Shown here: piece by piece, positions 8,257 to 17,075 of the stretch
How positions within the stretch are numbered: the stretch's first letter is position 1
Layout of the letters: every line of letters starts with the position of its first letter
Notes under the pieces: generated by a model
Told to the model about the DNA's origin: nothing
Databases searched by the model: none
What the model saw: only the letters and a program-made list of their open reading frames with translations
NCBI RefSeq assembly: GCF_001761385.1
Contig: NZ_CP017476.1
Span: forward strand, 2,469,501-2,533,500
Length of the DNA stretch: 64,000 nt
DNA from: Hydrogenophaga crassostreae
GTDB lineage: Bacteria; Pseudomonadota; Gammaproteobacteria; Burkholderiales; Burkholderiaceae_C
Direction: 5' to 3'
Translations under genes and position numbers: made by a program

Positions 8257-8661
8257 ATGCACTACAAACCTGAGGGCTTCACCATTGGCGCGCTGGCGGC
8301 GGCAGCCGATGTGGGTGTCGAGACGATTCGCTTCTATCAACGCAGGGGCTTATTGAACGAGCCCGACCGACCGCCCGGCGGCGTTCGGCGCTACGGCAAG
8401 CAGGACGTGGCCCGGGTTCGATTCATCAAGGCTGCCCAGCAGCTTGGATTCAGTCTGGACGAGGTAAACGGCTTGCTGTTGCTCGACGACGGTACCCATT
8501 GCGATGACGCGCGCGTCCTGGCTGAACACAAACTCGCCATGGTGAAAGACAAGCTCGCAGGGCTTCGTCAGATTGAGCGGGCATTGAGCGACATGATCAG
8601 CCAGTGCAAATCAAGCAGGGGCAATGTTTGCTGCCCGATGATCATGGCGTTGCAATCGTGA
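8257..8661 (+). CDS. merR: Hg(II)-responsive regulator MerR
   Basis: 134-residue dimeric DNA-binding regulator. It has an N-terminal winged helix-turn-helix (FTIGALAAAADVGVETIRFYQ), a long dimerisation helix, and the three Hg ligands in the positions known from Tn501: Cys82, Cys117 and Cys126. Transcribed divergently from merTPFA. It would bind both mer operators at 8120-8150 and 8221-8251, repressing without Hg and untwisting the 19-bp spacer with Hg. Confidence 0.95.
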   Translation: MHYKPEGFTIGALAAAADVGVETIRFYQRRGLLNEPDRPPGGVRRYGKQDVARVRFIKAAQQLGFSLDEVNGLLLLDDGTHCDDARVLAEHKLAMVKDKLAGLRQIERALSDMISQCKSSRGNVCCPMIMALQS

Positions 8662-8885
8662 TGAAGGCTGGCGCCGCTGCCGGCAGACATACCCGAATCG
8701 GCCTGCTCTCCAACGCATAGAAGTGACTAAGGCCGATGCAAAGATGGACTGCGGCGTGTCCCTAAAGGTCACATTGACCGTCTGCGGAGCTCGTAAACTC
8801 TAGGGAAGTTTCCCGTGTCTGGATCCAATCCGAATGTGAACAATATCGAACACCATTAACAGGATCTGAACGAAAGCCACTAGCC

Positions 8886-9359
8886 GTGAAACCAACCGTA
8901 ACCGTTCTGACCGTGGTTTTGACGATAGCTGTCGTCGCTGCAGCCGTCGTCATGATCAAGAAATCTGACGAAAAGGAGAGTCCTTACCGGCTGCATCCGG
9001 ATGACGCCAGCGTCGTGGCGACAGGCTCGAAGCTCTACGAAATGCACTGTGCGTCATGCCACGGAGCCAATCTTCAAGGGCAATCCGAATGGCGAACTCG
9101 CGGCCCGGATGACTTGCTACCCGCTCCACCTCACGATGCCAGCGGCCACACTTGGCATCACGACGACAAGACTCTGTTTCAGATCACCAAGTTGGGCGTT
9201 GCAAAAGTGATCGGGGACAGTACCTACAAGTCGGCGATGCCGATCTATGCGGACACCCTCAGCGACCAGCAGATCATTGCTGTACTTTCCTGGATAAAGG
9301 CGCAATGGCCGCCAGAAGTTCGTAAGAACAACGATCTGGTGAACACAGATCAGAAATAG
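8886..9359 (+). CDS. Membrane-anchored or secreted c-type cytochrome
   Basis: 157 residues: an N-terminal hydrophobic segment (about 5-24) without an obvious cleavage site, then one class I cytochrome c domain with heme motif CASCH (about residue 56) and probable axial Met in SAMPIYAD. Start codon is GTG at 8886 with a weak ribosome site, so the start is uncertain. It stands alone between merR and the cop operon. It may take electrons in copper-linked periplasmic redox, but no partner is evident. Confidence 0.75.
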   Translation: MKPTVTVLTVVLTIAVVAAAVVMIKKSDEKESPYRLHPDDASVVATGSKLYEMHCASCHGANLQGQSEWRTRGPDDLLPAPPHDASGHTWHHDDKTLFQITKLGVAKVIGDSTYKSAMPIYADTLSDQQIIAVLSWIKAQWPPEVRKNNDLVNTDQK

Positions 9360-9537
9360 CGTCAAAGCCTGTTGGCCAGACAATGTACGGATGCAAGAAA
9401 CATGATCTCGGCATTGCTCTCAGAATTCGGGACCATGTGACATGTAGGTTACGGCGTTCCCGTAGAGAAACCAGACTGTCCGCTCATGAGCATACCGCCA
9501 CGGGTACCCCGGTGGCCGGATGAAGGCCAATCGGCAT

Positions 9538-9966
9538 CTACATGCGATGTGCTTCAAACACGATCCCGTTGGCTTGCTGAATCTCTCGAACAAACCTAAC
9601 AATCTGCTGTACCTCTTGATCCGTCACCGTGGGCTGCGCAGGCATATCACCGAAACGCCAGTGGTGCTGGCGAACACCGTTGCGCGCAGCACGCATGAAG
9701 GCCTCGTCGGCATGGTGCCCAGGGTTATAGACGGGATTGAGGAACGACGGCCCTTTGTCCGTGCCACTGCCGAATGCACCGTGACATTTGGCGCAAGTAG
9801 CTTCGTAGGCGCGCTGGCCTGCCACAGCCATAGGCGACAACGCAGGGACCTTGATTCCCTTGGCAGAGGGCGGTAAATCCTGGATGCGCTGAGACCAAGC
9901 CAGTCCAGCACTTGCAACCAGTGCCAATGACAACGTGGCCAAGCCGATTTTTGTTGAGGTTTTCAT
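9538..9966 (-). CDS. Periplasmic c-type cytochrome, last gene of cop operon
   Basis: 142 residues, signal peptide ending near LAWSQ (residue 26), heme motif CAKCHG and probable axial Met in FGDMPAQP. It lies about 180 bp downstream of the CopI-like cupredoxin on the same strand, so it may belong to the copA-copB-copI transcript. A cytochrome next to a copper oxidase and a cupredoxin suggests a periplasmic electron acceptor, but that is inference. Confidence 0.78.
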   Translation of the reverse strand: MKTSTKIGLATLSLALVASAGLAWSQRIQDLPPSAKGIKVPALSPMAVAGQRAYEATCAKCHGAFGSGTDKGPSFLNPVYNPGHHADEAFMRAARNGVRQHHWRFGDMPAQPTVTDQEVQQIVRFVREIQQANGIVFEAHRM

Positions 9967-10145
9967 TCATATCTCCATGCAACGATGCCGCCATCGAATT
10001 GACCAGAGCTTCAAAAGCGTGCCATTGATCCCCAAGCAAGAAAGCTCAATGGACTTGCAGATTGCGCGCCCATCAAACGGGTGTGGCGCAATCTGCAGAA
10101 ATGGTCAAACTGTGATCGGCTGCGACACAGAAGGCAGGGTGATCT

Positions 10146-10655
10146 TTACTGAACGTTGACTTTTCCGACCATTCCCGCTTCAATGTGCCCGGGGATCAAG
10201 CAGGCGAAATCGACTGCACCCGCTTGGGTGAATTTCCAGACCAAGCCACCGCGTTGACCAGGCTGTAGCGTGACCATATTTGCTTCAGCGTGCTGCATGC
10301 CAGGCATCTTCTGCATCATGGCAGCGTGTTCCTTCAGCTCGGGTATGCTTCCGATGACCATTTCGTGCGGCACCTTGCCACCATTCTTCACGAAGAACCG
10401 GATGGTCTCACCCGCTTTGACATTGATCTGGCCGGGTGTGAATCGCATGGTGTCATCCATCGAAAGTTCAATCGTTCGATCGACCTTAGAGGCATCCCCT
10501 GCTTGACCAATGGCTGAATCATGATCCGCTTCTATCTTCATGCCGGCCATGCCTTTGTGGGATGCATCCGCGTCACCTGAAACGGCATGGGTGCCCCCTG
10601 CCATAGCGAAGACTGGGACGGTTGCGAGAATCAAGGTTGAGAGTGTTTTGTACAT
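10146..10655 (-). CDS. copI: CopI-like cupredoxin
   Basis: 169-residue periplasmic blue-copper protein. After the signal peptide (cleavage near AMAGG) there is a Met/His-rich linker (SHKGMAGMKIEADHD). A plastocyanin-type domain follows with the type 1 copper ligands: His in VPHEMV, then Cys, His and Met in FACLIPGHIEAGM. A Met/His loop (KEHAAMMQKMPGMQHAE) may bind more copper. It follows copB by about 70 bp. The copI symbol is by similarity to the small cupredoxins described in copper islands; azurin/plastocyanin-like is the broader name. Confidence 0.8.
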   Translation of the reverse strand: MYKTLSTLILATVPVFAMAGGTHAVSGDADASHKGMAGMKIEADHDSAIGQAGDASKVDRTIELSMDDTMRFTPGQINVKAGETIRFFVKNGGKVPHEMVIGSIPELKEHAAMMQKMPGMQHAEANMVTLQPGQRGGLVWKFTQAGAVDFACLIPGHIEAGMVGKVNVQ

Positions 10656-10727
10656 ATTGTTCCTAGGATCGGATTGAGAGAGTTGAGAGAAAGCTACGAG
10701 TTGAGGTGACGAAAAGGAGAAGCAGAG

Positions 10728-11786
10728 TTAGAACCAAAAACGAACACCTGCCACCCAGCGGGTGCCGCCAGTGGATGCGCCTTCAGAGCGCGCGATATCG
10801 GCGGTCTTGCCAAAGAGGGCCGTGCGCTCCACTCCTACATAGGGAGCGAACTGGCGGCTGATTTCGTACCGAAGGCGCAAGCCAGCTGCAGCATTCGAAA
10901 AGCCGCGACCGATCCCTCTTGCCAAGTCGTCTTTTCCGTAGATATTGACTTCGGCACTGGGTTGAAGAATCAATCTCTGGGTGAGGAGAAGTTCGTATTC
11001 GGCACCGAGGCGCAGGGCCGTTCGGCCACCGTTACCTACATATGCTGCAGCGTCGACCTCGAACCAGTAAGGGGCCAAACCTTGCACGCCGAAAGCCAGC
11101 CACCCACGGTCGGGTCCGGTGCCGTGGTCGATGCGCGCTCCTGCCTGGGCGTCCCAGTGGGTGGCAATAGAACGGCTCCAAAGCGCTTCTGTGCGCGAAT
11201 CTTCAATTTTGCCATTCGCTACCTCACCCTCGGCCTTCAGCACGAATCGGTTGTAGTCTCGGCCAAACCATGCTTGCGCGTCGTATGCGGTCGTGCCATC
11301 CCCTTTGCTCAGTCCATGCTCGAGGGTGTTGAACATGACAGACGCAAAGTTGTGTTCATCGGCCAGTCGCAGTTGACGCGGGCCTGGAAGCGCGTAAGGA
11401 CCGTCTTCCAAGGTGTAGCCGCCTGAGTAGGCATGGGGGTCTCTGGCATCTGCCGGAGCACTTCCCCCTTGCATTTGCATATCGCCATGGTCCATGGCGC
11501 CCATGTCTCCAGAGCTGGCCTTTTCAGCGGAGGCACCACCATGGTTCATCCCCTTCATCGAACCGGCAGATTCAGCAGGTGTGCCTTGGCCCATCTTGCT
11601 GTGATCCATGCCCTTCATATCGGGCAAGGCCATACGGGCCATCGACTCAGGCTTCTTTTCTATCAGCGCGGCTGTGGCGGCTTCGGGCATGTTGTGGCCC
11701 GCCATCGAGTTCGTTGTTTGTGCGAGCGTTGGGCCCGCTCCAACTGCGGCAATTGCCAGCAACATCCATTTGGACTTCTTGTTCAT
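10728..11786 (-). CDS. copB: Outer-membrane copper resistance protein CopB
   Basis: 352 residues: signal peptide (about 1-22), then a long Met/His-rich N-terminal region with GMDHSKMG, GMNHGG and GAMDHGDMQMQ motifs that should bind Cu, then an outer-membrane beta-barrel of about 230 residues ending in the aromatic VRFWF typical of barrel assembly signals. It lies 28 bp downstream of copA. Together CopA and CopB are the core of the cop/pco periplasmic copper resistance system. Confidence 0.93.
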   Translation of the reverse strand: MNKKSKWMLLAIAAVGAGPTLAQTTNSMAGHNMPEAATAALIEKKPESMARMALPDMKGMDHSKMGQGTPAESAGSMKGMNHGGASAEKASSGDMGAMDHGDMQMQGGSAPADARDPHAYSGGYTLEDGPYALPGPRQLRLADEHNFASVMFNTLEHGLSKGDGTTAYDAQAWFGRDYNRFVLKAEGEVANGKIEDSRTEALWSRSIATHWDAQAGARIDHGTGPDRGWLAFGVQGLAPYWFEVDAAAYVGNGGRTALRLGAEYELLLTQRLILQPSAEVNIYGKDDLARGIGRGFSNAAAGLRLRYEISRQFAPYVGVERTALFGKTADIARSEGASTGGTRWVAGVRFWF

Positions 11787-11814
11787 CTATCAGCTTTCGT
11801 TCTGTATTGATGGG

Positions 11815-13674
11815 TTAGGCGACGAGCACTTCGCGGAACATGCCCGCTTCCATGTGGAACATCAGGTGGCAATGCCAGGCCCATCGGCCCATCGCGTCTG
11901 CCGTCACTAGGAAGCTGACGCGTTGTGCGGGCTGCACCGGGATGGTGTGCCGCCGCGCCTGAAACTTTCCATCTGGCGTTTCCAGTTCGCTCCACATGCC
12001 GTGCATGTGCATGGGGTGGGTCATCATGGTGTCGTTGTGCAAGATCACCCGAACCCGTTCGCCATAGTTGAATTTCACGGGCGTCGATTGACCAAACTCC
12101 AGCCCATCAAAGGACCAGGTGTAGCGCTCCATGTTGCCTGTCAGGTGCAACTCGACCTCGCGCTCGGCACCCCGTGGATCCAAAGGGCCTCCAATGGTGT
12201 GAAGGTCGGACAGCGTCAGTACACGCCGGCCGTTGTCCCGAAGGCCGATACCAGGATCGTCAAGGTTGGTCCGCGCCATGCCCACCCGCATGTCGGTGCT
12301 TGCGCCGTATTCGGTACGGGCATGGCGGGCTTGGGTGCTTGGCGCTGCAAGCGATCCGCCACCAGGCATCGCATGCTTGCTGTGGTCCATGGCCATGGCG
12401 CCATGGTTCATTCCAGCCATGCCCTGCATGTCCTGTGCGCCACCGCCCATTTTCATTTGCGCGCCATCAGACATGCCTGCCATGCCAGCCATGCCTGCCA
12501 TTCCACCCATGTTGCCGCCCATCGAGCCCATCATGTCCGCCATCGTCAACCACTGAGGCTTGTCCGGTTGGGGTACCGGTGCGTCGAGACCAACACGGGT
12601 CGCCAGCGTACCTCGCGCATAGCCAGAGCGGTCCATCGACTGAGCAAAAATGGTGTGTGCGTCGTCGGTTGGCTCCACCAAGACGTCGTAGGTCTCACCT
12701 GGTCCAAAACGGAATTCATCGACTGTCACGGGCTCTACGTTCACACCGTCGGCCTGTACCACGGTCAGTTTGAGGCCGGGTATACGAACGTCATAGAAAG
12801 AATTGCCGGCACCATTGATGAACCGCAGGCGAACGCGCTCTCCTTTGCGAAACAGCCCAGTCCAGTTGCCAGCGGGGGTCGCACCATTCATCAGGAAGGT
12901 CAGCGTGTCTGCTGAGAGATCTGCAAGATCGGTGGGGTTCATCCGCATGTTGTTCCACATCTTTCGGCGGCTGACCGCTGCGCTTACTCCATTTTGAGAG
13001 GCGTCCCGAAAGAAATCGACAGCGGTTGGCTGCAGCCTGTTGTAGTAGTCGCCTTGGACCTTCAGTTTTGCGAAAACCCGCATAGGATCTTCGTCGGTCC
13101 AATCGGACAAGAGAACCACGTGATCTCGATCAGCGCGAATGGCGTTTCCATTCGCCGGCTCGACGATGATCGCGCCATACATGCCGGTCAATTCCTGCAT
13201 GGCTGAGTGGGAGTGGTACCAGTAGGTGCCGCTCTGTTCGACTTTGAATCGGTAGGTGAACGTCTCACCGGCCGGAATCCCAGGGAAACTGATGCCGGGC
13301 ACGCCGTCCATTTGGTAGGGAAGAATGATCCCGTGCCAGTGAATGGAGGTGGTTTCGCGAAGCCTGTTGGTGACACGAATAGTGACGGTGTCACCCTCAC
13401 GCCAGCGAAGCGTTGGCGCTGGAATAGACCCGTTGATGGTGGTTGCCATGCGCGGGTTGCCGGTGAAGTTGACCGCAGATTCGGCAATTTCAAGGTTGAA
13501 TTCGGTCCCGTCTAAAACGGGTGCGCCGCCGGCTGACTTCTTTGCTTCTTGAGACCAGCCCATTGCGGGAAGCGAGCCCATCCCCAGCAGCACGCCACCG
13601 GATGCAAGCCCTTGAACAAATTTTCGGCGTTTTGGGCTGGATAGCAGGTATGGATTTTTCGCTTGGAGCTTCAT
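11815..13674 (-). CDS. copA: Copper resistance multicopper oxidase CopA
   Basis: Periplasmic Cu(I) oxidase of the PcoA/CopA family, 619 residues. Twin-arginine-type signal (PKRRKFVQGLASGG) and copper-cluster motifs HWHG, YHSHS, HPMHMHG and HCHLMFHMEAGM are present. Between domains 2 and 3 is a long Met/His-rich segment of MAGM, MNHG and MDHSKH repeats, the family's copper-binding insertion. I chose ATG 13674 because AAAGGA lies upstream; the longer reading to 13728 adds an unlikely leader. Preceded by a candidate CopR box at 13803-13818 and, further upstream, by an IS3-family insertion at 13850. Confidence 0.95.
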   Translation of the reverse strand: MKLQAKNPYLLSSPKRRKFVQGLASGGVLLGMGSLPAMGWSQEAKKSAGGAPVLDGTEFNLEIAESAVNFTGNPRMATTINGSIPAPTLRWREGDTVTIRVTNRLRETTSIHWHGIILPYQMDGVPGISFPGIPAGETFTYRFKVEQSGTYWYHSHSAMQELTGMYGAIIVEPANGNAIRADRDHVVLLSDWTDEDPMRVFAKLKVQGDYYNRLQPTAVDFFRDASQNGVSAAVSRRKMWNNMRMNPTDLADLSADTLTFLMNGATPAGNWTGLFRKGERVRLRFINGAGNSFYDVRIPGLKLTVVQADGVNVEPVTVDEFRFGPGETYDVLVEPTDDAHTIFAQSMDRSGYARGTLATRVGLDAPVPQPDKPQWLTMADMMGSMGGNMGGMAGMAGMAGMSDGAQMKMGGGAQDMQGMAGMNHGAMAMDHSKHAMPGGGSLAAPSTQARHARTEYGASTDMRVGMARTNLDDPGIGLRDNGRRVLTLSDLHTIGGPLDPRGAEREVELHLTGNMERYTWSFDGLEFGQSTPVKFNYGERVRVILHNDTMMTHPMHMHGMWSELETPDGKFQARRHTIPVQPAQRVSFLVTADAMGRWAWHCHLMFHMEAGMFREVLVA

Positions 13675-13802
13675 TGAGGGTGTCCTTTGTTTACACATCT
13701 GGCACCTTGCTCTGCAATGAAGAGACACTTCATTCAGACCAGCGGTGCAACTGATAGGAGTGAAGCTTATGAAGTCGCCGCTATCAGTGGGGTGACGCTC
13801 AA

Positions 13803-13818
13803 ATTACAGAATTGACAT
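13803..13818 (-). promoter_or_regulatory. Candidate CopR box upstream of copA
   Basis: Leftward reading ATGTCA-ATTCT-GTAAT, resembling the pseudomonad CopR motif CTGACA-N5-GTAAT with two mismatches in the first half. It is about 130 bp from the copA ATG and oriented toward it. The IS element inserted 31 bp further upstream leaves it intact. Confidence 0.5.
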
Positions 13819-13845
13819 CTTGAATTTTCTTGTGGTGAGAGGGTT

Positions 13846-13849
13846 TCTG
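13846..13849. repeat. 4-bp target-site duplication, left copy (TCTG)
   Basis: TCTG at 13846-13849 is repeated at 16642-16645, directly outside the two terminal inverted repeats. A 4-bp duplication fits the IS407 group of IS3. Confidence 0.75.
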
Positions 13850-13912
13850 TGAAGCCACCTCGAAAACTTGTACCAGCCGGGAGTAGAGAGTTCCAACCAA
13901 CGGAGTCTCTAT

Positions 13913-14179
13913 ATGAAGAAATCAAGATTCAGTGAAAGCCAGATCGTGGCGATCCTCAAAGAAGTCGAACTGGGGGGCAAGGTCGGTGAGACGTGCAGGA
14001 AGCACGGCATCAGCGACCCCACTTACTACAAGTGGAAGAACCAGTACGCTGGCATGAGCGTGTCGCACCTGGCGCAGATGCGAGAGTTGCAGGATGAGAA
14101 CGCCAAGCTCAAACGCATGTACGCCGATTTGGCCCTGATGCACAACGCCCTGAAGGATGTTGTCGAGCGAAAGCTCTGA
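13913..14179 (+). CDS. IS3-family transposase OrfA
   Basis: 88-residue helix-turn-helix protein (SESQIVAILKEVELGGKVGE, then ISDPTYYKWKNQYAG) with a leucine-zipper-like C terminus. Start ATG 13913. In intact elements it joins orfB by programmed -1 frameshifting. Here OrfA alone is intact and could act as an inhibitor. Confidence 0.85.
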   Translation: MKKSRFSESQIVAILKEVELGGKVGETCRKHGISDPTYYKWKNQYAGMSVSHLAQMRELQDENAKLKRMYADLALMHNALKDVVERKL

Positions 14180-14721
14180 CCCCGCAGCGTCGCGAGATGG
14201 TCGTGCAATCCTTGATGAGCGACCACGGCATGAGTGAGCGCAGGGCATGCAAGCCCAGTGGTCTGGCCCGTTCGACTTTGCGCTACAGACCCGTGCCACG
14301 TGACGACTGCGGGGTGATCAACTTCATTCAAAACCATCTGGCCATCAACCCACGCCATGGCTTTGACCTGTTGTACGCCACAGCCCGCCATCAGAAGCAG
14401 CCTTGGGGCAAGACCGTGTTGTGGCGTGTGTACTGCGAGCTGCGGATGAACTTGCCCAGGCGCGGCAAGAAGCGGCTGCCTGCCCGAATCAGACAGCCAT
14501 TGGAGGCGGCCGGCCAACCCAATCAGGGCTGGAGTTGCGACTTCATGTCGGATGCATTGTGGTCAGGACGGCGGTTCCGCACCTTCAACGTCATCGACGA
14601 GTTCAACCGCGAGTGCCTGCGTATCGAGGTCGACACCAGCTTGCCCGCAGCACGGGTCATCCGGGCTCTGGATGAACTGGTCGAGCTGCGTGGTGCGCCG
14701 CAGTCCATCCGCATGGACAAC

Positions 14722-14964
14722 GTACTAAATGCAAGAGGTGTTCCGACAAACGGCAACAGCATCGTGCACCGGTCTGGCGGCACAGATCGGTGAATGACAA
14801 AGAGCAATGAGCAGAATCAGCGACGCGGTTCCGCCGCATAAGGGAGCCTCGGTTAACCATAGTGGAAACAAGATTCACGACGCCATCGGCGTGATCTTCA
14901 CCGTACCTAAAACAGCGTAGGCAGCCCAGCGGAAGGTCCGAGCATTATCTAAGGGGTCCCCGAC
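14722..14964 (-). ncRNA. Candidate bridge-RNA region of the IS1111-group element
   Basis: 243 bp of noncoding DNA at the transposase 3' end, where IS1111-group elements are known to encode the bridge RNA that guides recombination. Hairpins are visible, for example CCGAC-CTAA-GTCGG at 14960-14973 (overlapping the transposase stop). Two short stretches resemble the target: CGACAAACGG (about 14744-14753) against GACAAC|GGG, and GGTCCGAG (about 14936-14943) against GGGCCCGAG. Exact RNA ends and guide loops cannot be set by eye. Confidence 0.45.
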
Positions 14965-16245
14965 CTAAGTCGGCGCCCCGACGGCCCTGTTGAGAGGGAT
15001 CGATCCGCTGGGCAAACTCTGCTCGAAGAACTGGCGGTAGGGCTGGTTCTTCTTGATCATTCCGTACGCCACGCGCGCCATCTTGGCTGCCACGGCCGTG
15101 AGCGCTATGCGCTTGAGGTCCGGGTCCTTGGGGTTGCTGCTGACGTATCGGTCGTACTTCTCACGAAACGAGTTCTCGCGCGCTCGGATCGCGACAACGG
15201 CGGCCAGCCAGAAGGCCAGCCGCAGACGGGCATTGCCCCGCTTGGAGAGCCTCTCTCGGCCGCGCTGCACACCCGACTGGCTCTTGGCCAGATCAAAGCC
15301 ACAGTACTTCAGAAACTGCCGGTGATGCCCAAACCGGCGCAGATTGCCGGCCTCGGCGAGGATGGTCAGCGCGTTGATGGGTCCAACACCCGGCAGAGAC
15401 ATCAGGTTGATGTAGTCCGCATCGCTGGCCAGCAGGTTCTGAGCCTGTTCTTCGAGCTGGCGGCGCAGGTCATTGAGGTGCTGATAGTGGCGCAGCGTGA
15501 ACAGAAAGGTCTGGACAGCGACGCTTTGTGGATCGTGCGGCAGTGCCCCGGAGTCTGCGCAGCATTCCCAGACCTCAGTGAGCTTGGCCACGCGATGAAC
15601 GCGGCGACCGACCACTGGCGAGGCCAGTTCGATGAATTCCTGGCAGGTGTATCGGCGCACATGGGCAGGGGTGGGGAACTCGATCATGAACTTCACCCAC
15701 CATTCGTTGCGTGTGCTGGTCCAGTACTTGTGCATCTCGGGGAAGTACAGCGGCACGTGGTGGTTGATGATCGCGTGCTGTACCTTGGTTCTGGCGCGGC
15801 TGATCTGGTAGTAGGTCTTGGACAGCTCCTGGATGTCGTGATGGCCGGCCAGCATGGGATCGACGTACCGCTGAGTGCGACCTTGCTTGAGCATCTCCAG
15901 GATGACCGCGGCATCCTTGGGGTCGTTCTTGTCCCAGGAATTGAACATCGCCTCTCGGAACCGGGACTGGGCCACAGAAGAGATCGAAACAACCTCAAAG
16001 CCCGATGTGAGCAGCCGGTGTGCGATCGGGCGGTGGTAGTCGCCGGTGGGCTCCAAAGCTACGAGGCAGCGACCACCCAGGCCGCGCAGGAAATCAATCA
16101 GACTTTGCATGTCTGCAGCGCTGTTGGACATGCGAAATCGGTGTCGTTGACCCGATGCAGTCTCAACAAGGACAGCGTTCCAGTAGCGGGCTACGTCTAT
16201 TGCAACCCAGTGCAGTGCGGCGATAGGATGGTTCGTGTTAGCCAT
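14965..16245 (-). CDS. IS110/IS1111-family transposase (DEDD type)
   Basis: 426 residues. The N-terminal RuvC-like DEDD domain shows AIDVARYWN (D), ALEPTGDYH (E) and DKNDPKDAAV (D, D). The C-terminal transposase_20 domain shows the LPGVGPINA helix-hairpin-helix and the SQSGVQRGRERLSKRGNARL segment that carries the catalytic Ser. Full length with no stop, so the element may be active. It inserted into the IS3 orfB in the opposite orientation. Confidence 0.93.
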   Translation of the reverse strand: MANTNHPIAALHWVAIDVARYWNAVLVETASGQRHRFRMSNSAADMQSLIDFLRGLGGRCLVALEPTGDYHRPIAHRLLTSGFEVVSISSVAQSRFREAMFNSWDKNDPKDAAVILEMLKQGRTQRYVDPMLAGHHDIQELSKTYYQISRARTKVQHAIINHHVPLYFPEMHKYWTSTRNEWWVKFMIEFPTPAHVRRYTCQEFIELASPVVGRRVHRVAKLTEVWECCADSGALPHDPQSVAVQTFLFTLRHYQHLNDLRRQLEEQAQNLLASDADYINLMSLPGVGPINALTILAEAGNLRRFGHHRQFLKYCGFDLAKSQSGVQRGRERLSKRGNARLRLAFWLAAVVAIRARENSFREKYDRYVSSNPKDPDLKRIALTAVAAKMARVAYGMIKKNQPYRQFFEQSLPSGSIPLNRAVGAPT

Positions 16246-16641
16246 TGGGGTGGTCTCCTTCGGAAGTCAGCGATCCCAAGGATGCTTGCTGCCGGCAGTG
16301 GCTGACAACCACTATGCATTTACTACGGGCCCGAGTTCATTGCCCATGCCTTGGCGCAGTGGGCCGAGTCCAAGGGCATTGCCCTCAACCACATCCAACC
16401 CGGCAAACCCACCCAGAACGCCTATGTGGAACGCTTCAACAAGACTTACCGCACCGAGGTGCTGGACTGCTACGTGTTCGATTCCTTGCAGGAGGTCAGA
16501 GACATGACGGCCGATTGGCTGCACCGATACAACCACCAGCGACCGCATGAGTCACTGGGCCGGATCCCGCCTGTCGAATACCGTGTGAAACAATTCCCCA
16601 ACCTCTACTTTTGACTGGCTCAGGAAATCAAGGTGGCTTCA

Positions 16642-16954
16642 TCTGCTATCGGGTTCGCAAGCACCTCATGCGGTGAATGAGCTTGGGCACAGTCGCCAGA
16701 GTTGTGAGCTACATCACTCAACAGTCCAAGAGCTGCCTGCCAGCCATTTCATGGCTAGAACATCCAGGTCGCTTGATTCAATTCGGGTTGGCCGTAATGA
16801 CCGTCAAGTTGGACATGCATTTGAAGCCGCATCGTGCCCGACCTGGGTGAACACTTGGCCATGAAGATTCAGCAAAACTTCCCTTGGCGCTTGCGTTCAT
16901 CCTGAAAGGGAAGAGTAGCAAGCCCTACCCCCGATCGCCAAAGTGGTCAAGCAG
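16642..16954. other. Intergenic, right flank of IS3
   Basis: Begins with the right TCTG duplication (16642-16645). I see no credible gene in this stretch; short open frames have no ribosome site and no family resemblance. The regulatory elements for copK start at 16955. Confidence 0.5.
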
Positions 16955-16970
16955 TTGACGCATCTGTAAT
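16955..16970 (+). promoter_or_regulatory. Candidate CopR box upstream of copK
   Basis: TTGACG-CATCT-GTAAT, matching CTGACA-N5-GTAAT with two mismatches, oriented toward copK about 105 bp downstream. Confidence 0.5.
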
Positions 16971-16973
16971 TTC

Positions 16974-16989
16974 TCAGAAGGCCTTCTGA
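16974..16989. repeat. 16-bp perfect palindrome upstream of copK
   Basis: TCAGAAGGCCTTCTGA, immediately after the candidate CopR box. A second dyad, GTACC-GTTT-GGTAC, lies at 17017-17030. Either could be an operator for another metal regulator or a leader structure; no protein can be assigned. Confidence 0.4.
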
Positions 16990-17075
16990 AAGGCTGATCT
17001 TTCTAAAGTACGTCTTGTACCGTTTGGTACGGAAGAGGCAGCACACGCAGCCTATGAAAACCCGAAGGAAACACC

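Larger units (their letters stand above)
14722..16326 (-). mobile_element. IS110-family, IS1111-group insertion sequence
   Basis: 1605 bp, identified by the in-frame repair of the host orfB. The ends carry near-terminal inverted repeats: GTACTAAATGCA on the left and the complement GTAGTAAATGCA on the right (11 of 12 match). The ends can be drawn 2 bp further left because AC is shared at both junctions, so no longer target duplication is evident. One transposase is on the minus strand. The long noncoding end (243 bp) is 3' of the transposase, the arrangement of the IS1111 rather than the IS110 group. Confidence 0.85.
14197..16614 (+). pseudogene. IS3-family transposase OrfB, split by nested IS
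   Basis: Integrase-core (DDE) half of the transposase. The left part ends in ...QSIRMDN (to 14721); the right part resumes with GPEFIAHALAQ (from 16327) and ends KQFPNLYF at 16614. Removing 14722-16326 joins codons AAC and GGG in frame and restores the catalytic DNGPEF motif. The other acidic residues (CDF..., NAYVERFNKTYR) are intact on each side. The break therefore lies inside the second D motif and inactivates the element. Confidence 0.88.
13850..16641 (+). mobile_element. IS3-family (IS407-group) insertion sequence, interrupted
   Basis: Bounded by the 11-bp perfect inverted repeat TGAAGCCACCT (13850-13860 and, inverted, 16631-16641) and flanked by TCTG duplications. Contains orfA (13913-14179) and orfB in the -1 frame. 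The nested element at 14722-16326 accounts for 1605 bp; without it the IS is 1187 bp, the normal size for the group. It is inserted upstream of copA, between the copA promoter region and the copK side. Confidence 0.9.

Noticed and set aside
11923..12915. 330-codon His-rich plus-strand frame opposite copA
   Set aside because: Antisense shadow of the CopA Met-rich segment.
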